Of a DNA stretch of 64,000 nucleotides, positions 24,401-36,400 are shown piece by piece. Under the pieces are notes generated by a model. It searched no databases. It was not told the DNA's origin and saw only the letters and a program-made list of their open reading frames with translations. The stretch's first letter is position 1; the number at the start of each line of letters is the position of its first letter. Made by a program: the position numbers and the translations under genes. Origin of the DNA: Dicaeum eximium (Eukaryota > Chordata > Aves > Passeriformes > Dicaeidae); the NCBI GenBank assembly GCA_013396995.1, contig VWZP01007832.1, forward strand, positions 2,432,313 through 2,496,312. Reading direction: 5' to 3'.

Positions 24401-27400
24401 TCATTTGCTTCTGCAGGACACCTTGCTGCCTTACTCTTCTGACCTTTATGTCCAGGACATTATTTCTTCCCTTTTCTAACTTTCTTTGCTTTTTTAAAGA
24501 AAACTCTTCCAAGTCCAGGCTTACAGCAATTCTAGTCTGTGCTGCTCAGTCTAAGAGAATTTCTTGTCCTGATGTCTCTTTCCTTTCTACATCCTCAGCA
24601 AGCCTGGTGTGTATGAGCTCAGCAAGGGACCAACTGGCATTTCTAGGTAAGTGGATGAAATGTTATTTGCTTTTGCAGAGTAATGTGGTGATACTCAGCC
24701 TTCTGCTGTCCAGTCTCTGCAGAGGGTTTTGACTTCAGCAGCTGCACACAGCACTTCCTGTGCATCATCTGTTTAGAGTACTTCTGGAAATACTTCGGAG
24801 TGACACGTAGCAGGGACTGAGAGGGTTCTGAGCAGCACTGAAGAAAAGAAAAATAAACCTTTTGACATCTGGTGTGCACTGCATCCGGTGCTCTTTCGAG
24901 AATGCGGCCAAGGGGCTGTGTCCATTTGCATCATGGTTCACAGTCAGTTGCTGCTGCAGATTTGGATCAGTATTCCTGTGTTACCAAGCGTGTGATGTCT
25001 GTGTTGTACAGTTAAGAGCAGCCCAAAACTTGTAGCTGTAAATTGGAATTGTTTTAAATAAATCTAATGAAAGCATTTAACTTCAGGCAATTGTGGTAAC
25101 CTCAGGATTGTCCCTTCTGCTTATATGCCATGCCTTAATTATTTCGGCTTCAGCACACTTCAAAACAAAACCTACTTGTTCTGTGATTCCTACTAACTAA
25201 AATCCATTTTACCTTGCTGACTTAGCTACAATATCAGTTTTAATCCTCTTCTTTTGAATTTGTTAAATTTTTATTAATAGTGGAAAAAATGTAAAGGACG
25301 TAGTGATTTTTTAATGCATTTATTTAATTTCTTCTGATTATTGTATTATTTTATTTTCGTGCCTTCATCTTAGTTTCTTCTAAAGACGCAGATAAATCTT
25401 TAAAGCATTTTGAGAAGTTTTGACCAGCTGGAAAGAGACAAGATAGACAGTCAGCTGGGTTATCCTGCATTTTCTGGAGTTTGTTTTCATAATACACTGA
25501 TGGAATATATATATTGATAGAAGGTTAATAATCAGATTTACATTTTTTTAACACCCTAACTATATACTCTCACTTTGACATCTTTGAGGCATGGAATACT
25601 AGTGAGAGTAAACTGCTGTTAGCAGTATTCCTACTGTGCAGCCCACCACAGTGGCTGTAATTCTTGGATGACTGTTATTCCAATCAAAATATTAGATGTA
25701 CATATGGAAATGAAAAAATAGGAGACGTTAAATAGTGCCTTTATGCTAAATACTTTTCCTTATAGTTTGAAAAAGAGAATAGGAATGGCAGTAGGGATGA
25801 AGTGCTGTCAAATTCTAAGTGATGTGGAGATGGTGAATAAAGGGCAATTATTTACTTAATGTTGCTTTTATTACCATAATCAGGTCTATCTGATTAATCA
25901 GATATGAAGTTAATAACAAGCAGAAGGATGCTTTTTTTCACAGCATATGGCTGATTCTAGAATTCATGATATGCTGTTGGTTGTTGTATGTTTTTATAAG
26001 TTTTGAAAAGAAATTACATTTGTTTGGTGAGGGTAAGCCTCAAAAGGAGCCCTTCTGTTCTTTCCTTCACGCCTGCTTTTGGCTGTGGTCAGAAACAGGA
26101 TACTGGGCTTTGACTTTTGATGTTATACATTTTAGCCATTTTTAACTCCTGTGGGAATCCTGGAAATTAAAATATTTCCCCAAAGCAGATCTAGAAATGT
26201 ATATTCCTTTCATTTTTCTTTTTCATCCTTAGGATTCATTTGATTCCTGGCTTTATTGACTCAGAACAAGCAGACTGGATGTTTGAGCAACTCCTTCAAG
26301 ACATACCCTGGGGTCAGCGGACTCACATCAGGCAGGGTAAGGAGTGTGTAGATCATCTTTTCAGGTCATTCACAGGTCAATTCCATAAAAGAATCTCTGC
26401 TCTGTTTAGAATTGGTTTTCATTTTCACTGTTATCATTTCTGCAAGTTTCCATGCAGGTATTCTGTGCATATCTGAAGACTACTGCAGCTTAATTTTCAA
26501 CTTCTAATACCATGTTACTATTGCCAACCAAATGAGATCTTTACAAATAAAAATTGCCTGTCTTAAAAATCTTGGAATTTTACTGTCTCTTCTGTCATCT
26601 CCAGTTCTTTTTCTCACTCATTTTTTAAGACTAAGTCTGGCCACCATCATACAATCTCCCAGCAATGCTGCAAAAACTGTGTTCTTGGAGGTTTTTTTCA
26701 TGAGGTATATTTTTTCTTTCTTTTACTGAAAATCCCAGCACAGCATGTTCTTTTTCCTTTGGCTTTAGTTATTAGTTCCAGTATGCAGGAGAAGAGGCTG
26801 CTATTCTGGATTTGTTCACTAAGGGGCACTTGTTCTAGCTAAATTTCACTTTCAGTCAGGACCTGATGTAAGGTAGTGTATCAGAGTAACTGGACAGAGC
26901 TGGAAAATGTCTTCAACGTGTGTGTTTCTTGGCTGGCAGTAAAGGGACAGTATAATTATAATGGAGAATGCTATCTGTCAAGCATGAGAAATAATTGCCA
27001 GGATAGTCTTTTCAGAAGCCAAAAGTATTTTTAACCTGATGTTTGTATTATACCACAGAGCACACACATATTTGACAAAATATTGTGTCTAGCCTTGCTA
27101 CCTTTTGTTTCTGTAATGTCCCAAGGATGCTACAGTCCTTTCTACTTCACCCTGTCAGTGGATCCATCTGCATCTTGCAACTTATGCCGGCATACTGTGC
27201 ACCAGAACCAAGTGAACGTAAAACAAGATAAAATTTCAGTTTCATTTGCTATCTTTAACTCATCCAGTCCCTGCTCTGTCTGGCATTTAGGGATAAGAAA
27301 ATTCCTATGTTTCCAAGATTTTGGTAGGGTAATTCCTCCTGCAGATGCACACCTGATTTTGAATAATTTCATTCCTTCATTTGAGTTCATTATGTAAAGC

Positions 27401-30400
27401 TGAGGATTTTAAGGAGCTGCTTTTTACTTAAGGTGAATGGACTACCTCTTTTTGATTGAGTTTCTTGGCAGAATTGTATCATCTTTCCATTTTCAAATCC
27501 TTTGATGAGGCAACTGAGAAAGTCTTGCTGGTTTTTTTCAGAAGTGTCTTTTGAGGAGCCACGGCTTACATCCTGGTATGGAGAACTTCCTTACACCTAC
27601 TCCAGGATAACAATGCAGCCAAATCCAAATGTATGTATATGTTTGTATGTGTTTTATTATTGTCTACAGAGAAATCCTTTGCAGAGACCAAGAGACAAAA
27701 ATTCCCTCTATCCTCTATTCTAGTTATCTAGACAATCTGTTAGAATTTCATTTGTGGTCAGCAGCAAATTCTACAGGACTGTGGTCAGTTTTACAAAATA
27801 CACTTTGTGAGTGAGTTGACTGAGAGCAGTGTGATTTAGTTACCAAATGATGCCAAAAGGAGGTTACTGCTCTAGATTTTAAAGTTTTGCTTTGGGTCTC
27901 TGAAATTGCTCTGTGTGACATACTCCAAGCATCTTAGTATGGGAGATTGTACTGCACACAATCATACTGATTTTTTTTGTTGTAAAGATACAGTAATGCC
28001 AGTTACTGAAATAGTTACTTTCAGAAACACTTAGGTTCAGTACTGCTTAAATGAAAGTTTAGGCATATTTAGATTCCTGTGTGGATGCTATGAAATTCAC
28101 ACATGCAGCTCATCGCTCAACAACTCCAGATTGTAGCATGTAATTTGCCACACTGTGTTGGAAGAGTTAAAAACTTTCTGAGTGACTCTGTGATGTTTTG
28201 TTCATGTTCTCCCTCTCTCTTTTTCTCTCTCTCTCTCTCTCAGCCTGTTGTCCCATGAGTGTGTCTCTTGGTATTGCTTTGTTTAAAATTTCCACAGCAG
28301 TAATTAGGTGTCACTGTTGAAAGCTGGATAACATGAGAGAAAAGTGACCCAAGTCCCAGAACTGCTGCCAAGTGGGATGTTTAGGAAGAGTTGGAAAGGT
28401 GTTATTTAACATGAGTTGTGAAGATTTTGTAATCTCAAAAATTGTAGTTAAAAATTCTGTGGCCTATGGAGCTTGTGGTTGGAAAACAAGCAATTCTTTG
28501 GTATTCATTTGTGAAATACTATTTTAAATGGGCTTTTCTGAATGGCTTTAGGGATTGGAAGTGCCTTCACAAAATCATTCTGTTGTACACTAATGATTTA
28601 AATCCAGTTCAGAACTGCCTGTTGTGAAATCCATTGCTGTTCAGAGATGGGATAGAGCCCACATACCTTGAATTCAAGGTTTCATTTCAGTTTGCATCAA
28701 ATTCTGAGTTAGCACTCATTAGGCCAATGGCTTGTTTCTCTCATCCAAAAGGTACAAGGCCTAAATGAATCACTCAGGCTGATTCTGTCTTTTATTCCTG
28801 AATAATTCTTTTTACTGAGAGAAAGAAACTCAAGCAGAATGTGAAATGCACTGGAGAACTTGCACAGCTGGAAGCCAGCCCTTCCCCAGCTGGAAGTTGC
28901 CCATAGGCAGCTCTATGGGTACACTGCACATGGACACTGATATTTCACACAGCTTTGCAGGTGGGAGTACCTGCAGCTTAGAAGAAGTAGGGGGTGGTGT
29001 AAAGAGCACAGTCCCTGCCTGCAGAATAGAGTTCCTAGAATAAAAATGTAATTTAGTGCACAGCTTAGCCCAAACTGATTACTCCCTTAAACACTTGATC
29101 TGAAGGAATAATTAGCTTTGTGCCCCTCCTTTTTTGTTTGGTAAGAACTGGTGTGATTGCAGCACTTCTAGATATAATCCAGTGTTTGTGCCTAAATTAT
29201 TTTTGCTATTAGAAAATGTTTCTCTGTAAGCAGTTGTTTCAACAAAACTACTTCCACTGCTGTAGGTTTGTAGTGGGCTTTCAACTACATGGTAAAATTC
29301 ACCATATGGTAACATGTTAGTAATACATACTTCTGTCATGGGAGTTGAAGAAATCTAGTCCTGTTGGTCACTGAAAAGTGCTCTCAATAATTCTTGTTGG
29401 ACTCTTCTGCATATTCAGGCAGCCCAGTTGCAAAGCAAACTTTTTTGGGTGGTATTACTACTTTCCCAACGTGTTCCATAACTGCAAGCTATGTTTGTCT
29501 AGAATTACTCACATGATGCTTAATCTTGATCTTGATCTTGAAGGCATGACTTAGCTAGAAATACCCCATTAGAGAAAGATGGTATGTTGAGGCTCCTGCA
29601 GTCTAACCAATAAGTTAAATAACTGTTAAACTTGGGCAAGCTTGGAAAGAAGGTAGTGCAGCCTTGTTTATTTAGAGGTGGATACTAGAAAATATTTCCA
29701 CCTGTCTGTTGCTTCTTCTGCCAGTGGTGCACTGGGAGATTTGGAATCAGTTTCTTATCCTCCCTTGCTCTCTGTTTCTGCTTATATAATGGGCAAAAAT
29801 TCTGGCCTACATTACTTTCGCTTTTTTTTTTCTTTATATATTTGTGAAGTTCTTAAAAGCACTCTTGACAGATGAAAGTCATGATGTAACTTCATAACAT
29901 TAAATAACTGGACTGAGTTGTAATGGAATGTACAGAGCTTCCCTGGGCTGTGGCCTCAGCAAGATGTTAGCAAAGGGAAGGATGAAATCCAGGGCCAGTG
30001 ACATTGCTTTTGTGACCCACTGAAGAGTTACGGTGGTGAAGTTAAAACCTCCAGAGGTGATGAGCTGAGCTCAACAATCTGTGCTAACAGAGTGGGGACA
30101 GAGGGCTGTGTTATACCAACCATTTCCTCTTGCTCTCTGTCAACAGCTGCAGGCAATTGAGAGCAGTGTCATTTAGTCACTGATTGCCTCCATTAGTATG
30201 AAAGGCAGCCTGGCTTCAGAGTTTTAAGAGATAATTTAGTATTGAGTGATGAGTAACGTGCGCATATTTCACACAAAGCCCAGCCCCGTTCCTCTACTCT
30301 ACTAAAAATACCATCAGAATTGCTGTAATTTGTTTGGTTTTAAGTTTATTGTGATTGAAGTGTAGTATATTTTGGTTCTTAGTGCTTTTTGCCTTCTTTC

Positions 30401-33400
30401 TTGGCATTACCTGCCCCTGGCCTGAATTCATGGCATTTACATTCCCCTCTGTGCTGACTGCAGTGGCATCCTCTGCTGACCATGCTGAAAGAGCACATTG
30501 AAGAGTTCACTGGCTACACCTTCAACTCTCTTCTCTGCAACCTCTACCGGAATGAGAAGGACAGTGTGGACTGGCACAGTGACGACGAGCCCTCGCTGGG
30601 AAAAAATCCTGTCATTGCCTCACTCAGCTTCGGTGCCACTCGCACCTTTGAGATGAGAAAAAAACCTTCCCCTGTGAGTGTTCATATCACGCTGAGAGAC
30701 TCTTACAGCTACTAATATGTTTATTGTTTTCCCCATTTAAGAGAACTTAATTGCTAAAGCATTTCAAAGTTAATGAAAGCACAACTTGGAAAGTTCGTGG
30801 AATAAGTGTAGGGATCAAAAAATCTCTCACATAGACCATGACATTCTGAGGATGGGACAGGGACCACTCTAATAATGTGCAGCAGTGTAGTGTAGTGCTG
30901 CAGTGATACTGGAACCTGGGCAGTCTTCTGCCCAAATAGGGGCCCTTCCTGGTACTTAAAATGAGATCAGTGGTGCTGGAAGTAGACTTACACTGTGCAA
31001 ACAAATCAAAGAGTTGCTCCCATTTTCTTAAACTCAGGCCAATCTTATGTAATGCAGAGTGTATGTGGGGTGAAGAGCAGTTCTGACTGCTCTTGTAAGT
31101 AAAAATCCTCTTACCAGTGTTTGCATTTTGACGTGTGTATTCAGATTGAGGGGCAGTGAACAAAGGGAAGAAGCTCATTTCTTTTCCATGAAATGCCTTG
31201 GAAGCTGTCACATCATACTCACAGGCTAAACAGAGATCCTCTACTTTGATAAGGAGACCTGTGGAATATCCTTTTGGCACTTAATTGGTGATTCAGTAGT
31301 GAATACTCTTTCTAGATAAAGTGCTGTGCTTGGGAATGCTTTGTTTATAAGCCAGTTTAAACTTTGCAGTTCGTATTTATGCAAGTAAGATTCAGGCCTT
31401 ATTTTAGTGTGTCCTGTTTCAAATGAATTTTCTGCTTGTGCAGTCTTTGACAACTTTGGAAAGAAGTTTTTTGGAAGCTCATATTGCTATTTATTCTGAG
31501 TAGGTACTTGAGAAAGCAGAGGTGTAATTACCAGCCTACAGGGAAACTATGCTGATATAGTGAAGCCTGCCCATCAATAGTCACCTTGGGTCACTTAGTC
31601 TGAACAGCAAAGGTCAGAAATTGAACCAGGAAACAAATAGTTTGTAGTTTTCAACAGCTCTCCAATTTGTAAATTTTTTGTTGCCTGAAGTGAATTTGAT
31701 CCTGGTCCCTGAGCATGAGATCACATAACCAGTCTATTATGTCAGTGGGCATAGCATGAGTAAGTATCCCTGATGCTGTGTTGGTAATACAATGTCAGCT
31801 GGAAAGTTTATTCCTCTAGAAAACTGTAAATGGTGCTTGGATTCATTTTAGAAGTGCCTGTGTTCTCCATCAATGAATCAGAATAAAATATACTTAAACT
31901 TCAGTATAAACTTTGCAGGTTCTGTCTTAAAAATCAATCCTAGTTCTTGAGTAAGATGCCTTTTTTATGGATTTTCTGAAAAGACATCCACTATTAGCAA
32001 AGGGGAAATTCAGTCTGTGCCATTCTTACTTGGCTGCCTTGTTTGACCTGTACTGCCTGATTTCTTCCCTTTTCTTCCAGAGATGGATGGTTTTCTATAG
32101 ATGTATCCCTCAAGCTCTCCTCAATTTTTTTTAGCACCTTTGACCTGATATTTCTGACTGGCTGAGTCTTGCTAGCTGTGAAGTATATTCCTTTTGCAAG
32201 TGTGACATACCTTTTTTCTGAGATAGAATCCCCATGTGAAGATTTTTTGAAATAGTTTTTATTAAGTGTGTCCCGTGCCTAAGGGAACTCATACTTAATA
32301 ATTACATGGCACACATTATGTATTCTTTGCACATTCCCAAAGCCTTAAGTTTCCTCAGAGCATCCTATGACAATAGATGCTCTGCCAAGTGGGAGTTACA
32401 AGAAGCTCTGATGGAAATTACAACCTTTCAGGCTGTACCACCAAAGAAGTAATTTTCATACTCTATTGTACTGTAGCATTCTCTCTTGCATTAAGAGAAA
32501 GTTAAAACTGATTGTAGATCTTTGAAGTTTGATCATTCCTTTGTTAAAAAGCAAGTTACAGGAATAGAAATGTAATCTAGGGAAAAGGAATTCAGATTAA
32601 CAGTCATCACAGGCATTCAGGCTCTCCCTGGTTTCAATATCAGTACATTGGGTTTTCCAGAGTTAGTCTTCATTGAGGAGTGCAATAGAAAGTAAATCTT
32701 TTTCCTCCCAAAATTAAACCTCTCTGAGGGCCAACAGTGTGCTCCTTTAGATTCTAGAGTTTCAAAGGCCTTAGTTTCCCTCTGTTCTTCCAAGTGCTTT
32801 TAAGTATTTTGAGATGAAAGATACAATGAACATACAAGATTAGAAATACTATGGTAGAACATCACTGTGGATAAATGGTACTAGGAAAAAATGTGGTTTC
32901 CTGTGTGGGATCATGTACTGAGTACAAAACCAAATGTACCACAAGTGAGGTCGCAGCTTGAAGGCACTTGAAGGGTACTAGATCAGAGCCTTCTGAGACT
33001 TCAGTTCATGTTGGTATCTCTACAAATATTTTCTAGATTATATCTTGAAATGTGAATGAACCTGATAGTGAATAAATTCATGTTTCTCTAACTGAAAAGA
33101 TGACCAGTGTTGATGGGTTGCAATTTTGTGCATGTTTATGTGAATTTTGACAATTGTCTGTTAGTAATTTAGTAGTGTTTGTATAAGTCACTGAAACAAT
33201 CACACAATCTGAAATCTTTTTTCACTGGCAAAAATGAAAGAAAAAGTTACTTGGGTTTAAGTGGTTTTTTTTTAATTCTCCTGAAAATTTTTCTAGGATG
33301 AGGGTAAGAAAAGGTTCAGTCCTCTGTTTTTCTTTTTGGTGAGCACTGTACTGGATGAGTCTTCATCATAATAGAGGGTAAAGGAGTGTAGACACATGCA

Positions 33401-36400
33401 TAGACTATTTGTATCTTCTTAAACAAGTATCCTTTGTGGATAACTAGAAATAATTCTTGCCAGGATTTCAGCCCAGTGCATGTTAAAAAAGCTGCAAATA
33501 CACTTCAGGTGTAAATTCCTCACTGGAATAAGGAGACTTCATGGGGATTAACATGACTCCAGAAACTGTTTTATTTTGCCTGCTGGAATTTTTCTTTTTA
33601 AGCATTCTTTTTTCTAAATAGAGCCTTTTCTGTTTATTTGGATCAAGTACTTGATAGCAGCTGGTATTTTTCCTTTGCTTTATATGGTTTATAGGGTTTT
33701 TTGGATGCCTACTTCACAGTTAAAAGTCTACAGTGATGTGGTTTTTTCTATTTTTTTCTTCCAGTTCCAGTAAATTACTTTAACCTTGCTCCTGCTTCCT
33801 TGTTCCCCCTGCCCCCATCATTGTAGCTCCTACACTAAAATCAGGAGAGAAATGCTTTGCTTTAAGCTGTGATTCATACACAGTTCACACAGCTGTTGGT
33901 TGAGTCAGTGAGTCCTCTTGTGCTTGCCTACAGCCCGTGTGTCACCGCTGTGGCACCATGACCTCTCCCATTCCCCGCACAGCCTCAAGCCCCCGGGCCC
34001 ACTTGCACATGACTTCATCCTCCCAGTTGAGGGGAACTGATTTCACTCTATGGGATGGGTGTTTCTGATACAGCCTCACTACCATTTTTTACTATTTCTT
34101 GTTCACTGCTCAGCTCCTGAGATAGTGCCAGGTGATCTGATTGTGTCCTCCTGGAAGCTGTGTGGGGAGTGTTAGTACAGGGGGGAAGGGTGAGACCTGC
34201 TGTCCCACTAAGCTCCCATGTTCCCATAGGGACCAGCTAGGTGGCTGTCCAGCAAATGGCCGTGGGAACTGTGGAAGGAGTTAGAAAGCCATCTGTCAGC
34301 TTGCTCTTCCTTCTTTAACCAAGGAAACCGACGGCTGCTGGGAAGGGAAGGAGCTTCACACCTGTTAGGTAATAGCAGGATGTTCCTGGTGTTCAGAGAA
34401 TCAGCCTTGAGATGGCTCTGTCCTTCAAACAAATCCCTGAAGCACAGTCATTTTTTCCTAGCAGAAGGTAAAGATCTCCTAGTATTTCTGGAAACAGCAA
34501 GAAAATAATCTTTTATGTCTTAACAGACCTAATTGAAGATGAATGTGGGACTGTGTGGAGCATGGTAGAAGCAGAGACTCAGATCAAGATGAAGCGGGCT
34601 GAACTTTTAGACTGGCATGAAAGAGACTCACAGACAGTGGTGGCTGCAGAGGAGAGGGAGAAGGTGGTGTTATCCACCAGGATTGGCAAGGATTGAGAAG
34701 CTGTAGACAAGCAGAGAGGAAGAAGGGAGTGCTCAGCTGCAGAAGAACTGAGGGATTTAAAGGTAGGCCTGTGTAGGCAGGCCAGTGCATTATGTGAGGA
34801 AAGGGCAGTATAACTGATAGTCACCATTACTGGAGCTGTAGGGAAAAGAACTGCAGTGAGGATTTTGTCAGACACAGTGAAAATAAACATGTTAAATGCA
34901 GAAGTATTGATAGGTGAGATTACTTTGTTGTGGAGGAGGGTGTTCACACAGCTGGTGCTAGAGATGTAAACTGGAAAAGAGGGATGCAATCAAGATAAAA
35001 TCTGAAAAAGACAAGATTTGAACTTTGTAAGGATAGTTCTCTTGGCAATGGGTAAATAGGAGAAGCAGAAGACTAGGAGCCAGTATTCTCCATGAAAGAT
35101 GCTGACTTTAGCAATTGAAAATGATTTTGCATCATTTGCCTGTATAGCTGCATTATTACTTATACAATCTTTTACAGGATGTTTCCATTTACTTTTCCTT
35201 ATAATAGAAGATTGCTCTACACTGTCCAGAAACCACTTCCTACCACTATAGCAATAAACTTTCCTGAGACTTAAGAAACAAATTAGGGTGATTTATATAG
35301 AGTTATAGTAGATCTTTTCTCTTTTTTGATAGCGTTTTCGAGGAAACCTTGATGGAGTCGAGGAATTCTTGCAGATTTTGTATTCACAGCTTCCCATCAA
35401 CTCACACTGAGCTTTCCTTACTTATTAACTGTAGTTACTGTAATTAAGGATTTTAAAAAAAAGGACTTAGCCAGTGTACTTGGATAGTGTAAAGCTTGGA
35501 TTGTATTGAATGTGTAACTCAAGATTATGAAAATTCTAATATATTGAAAAGCAGAACAGTTGCTTTACTATACCTGTTTTGTAAGCAGGTGGTTTTGTGG
35601 TACAAAGTGAACATAAAAAAGTTACCCAATACACTTTCCATGTTTGTTATAGAAAGTTTTTTCCACCTTAGATAAATTTCTTTCATAAACTTCTTGACCT
35701 CTGAAAGTCAAGTGAATTTTCTGTATGTCTGCCATCAGCTCTAGGAATAGAAGTTCTGAAATGAGCTTTGGTCAACAGTAAGGATATGTAAGAAAGTAAA
35801 AGCTTTTTGTTTAACTTCACTGGCTTTGCAAAGCAAATTGACATAAAAATCTCTTTTTCCAAGTGAAATGGAGTTCACAGATGTCCCATTTAAACCAGAA
35901 AGTAATTGCTGTTTTTACATACTGACTTTTCTAAGCCAAAAGGATGTTTTCTCCTAAATCATCTCTCTTAACAGAATTCCTTTTTAATTAAGACGAGCAA
36001 GAGATAAAAATAAGCCCACTGTTGTCCATCACAAAGTGAAATGATGTAATCCTCTGAAATAGAAAGTACGTGTGCACTGATATTTCTGTGCTTTTTCTCA
36101 GCAGTCATGTTTATAATACCTATTTTTAAAAATTTTTCCTTGTTTCCACTGAAGATAAGAAAATGTTTCTTGATACCAACCAAGCTCTTTTGCATTTTGG
36201 AAAGTACAGTCCTCTGCATTTTATTTATACACACATGCCCCCAGTTGGTTTTCTGAGAATCAAACTCTGTTTCAGTTTAGGACATAATTTTCTCAGTATT
36301 TTTTACTCTACCTCAATATTTTGAGCTTTTCAGCAAGCCATGAACTTTTAGAAGGACAAACCTCCTTCAAGTTGGACTACTACACACTTGACTTAGTAGT

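Noticed and set aside
34527..34696. Possible coding exon with an open frame (LIEDECGTVWSMVEAETQIK and onward) behind a taacag acceptor in ALKBH3 intron 7
   Set aside because: No matching donor, no frame compatibility with ALKBH3 exon 7 and no family resemblance. An open frame of 56 codons is not exceptional.
34579..34989. 136-codon minus-strand open frame in ALKBH3 intron 7
   Set aside because: Ser/Thr/Leu-rich composition from antisense A/G-rich DNA; no domain, no splice or promoter context.
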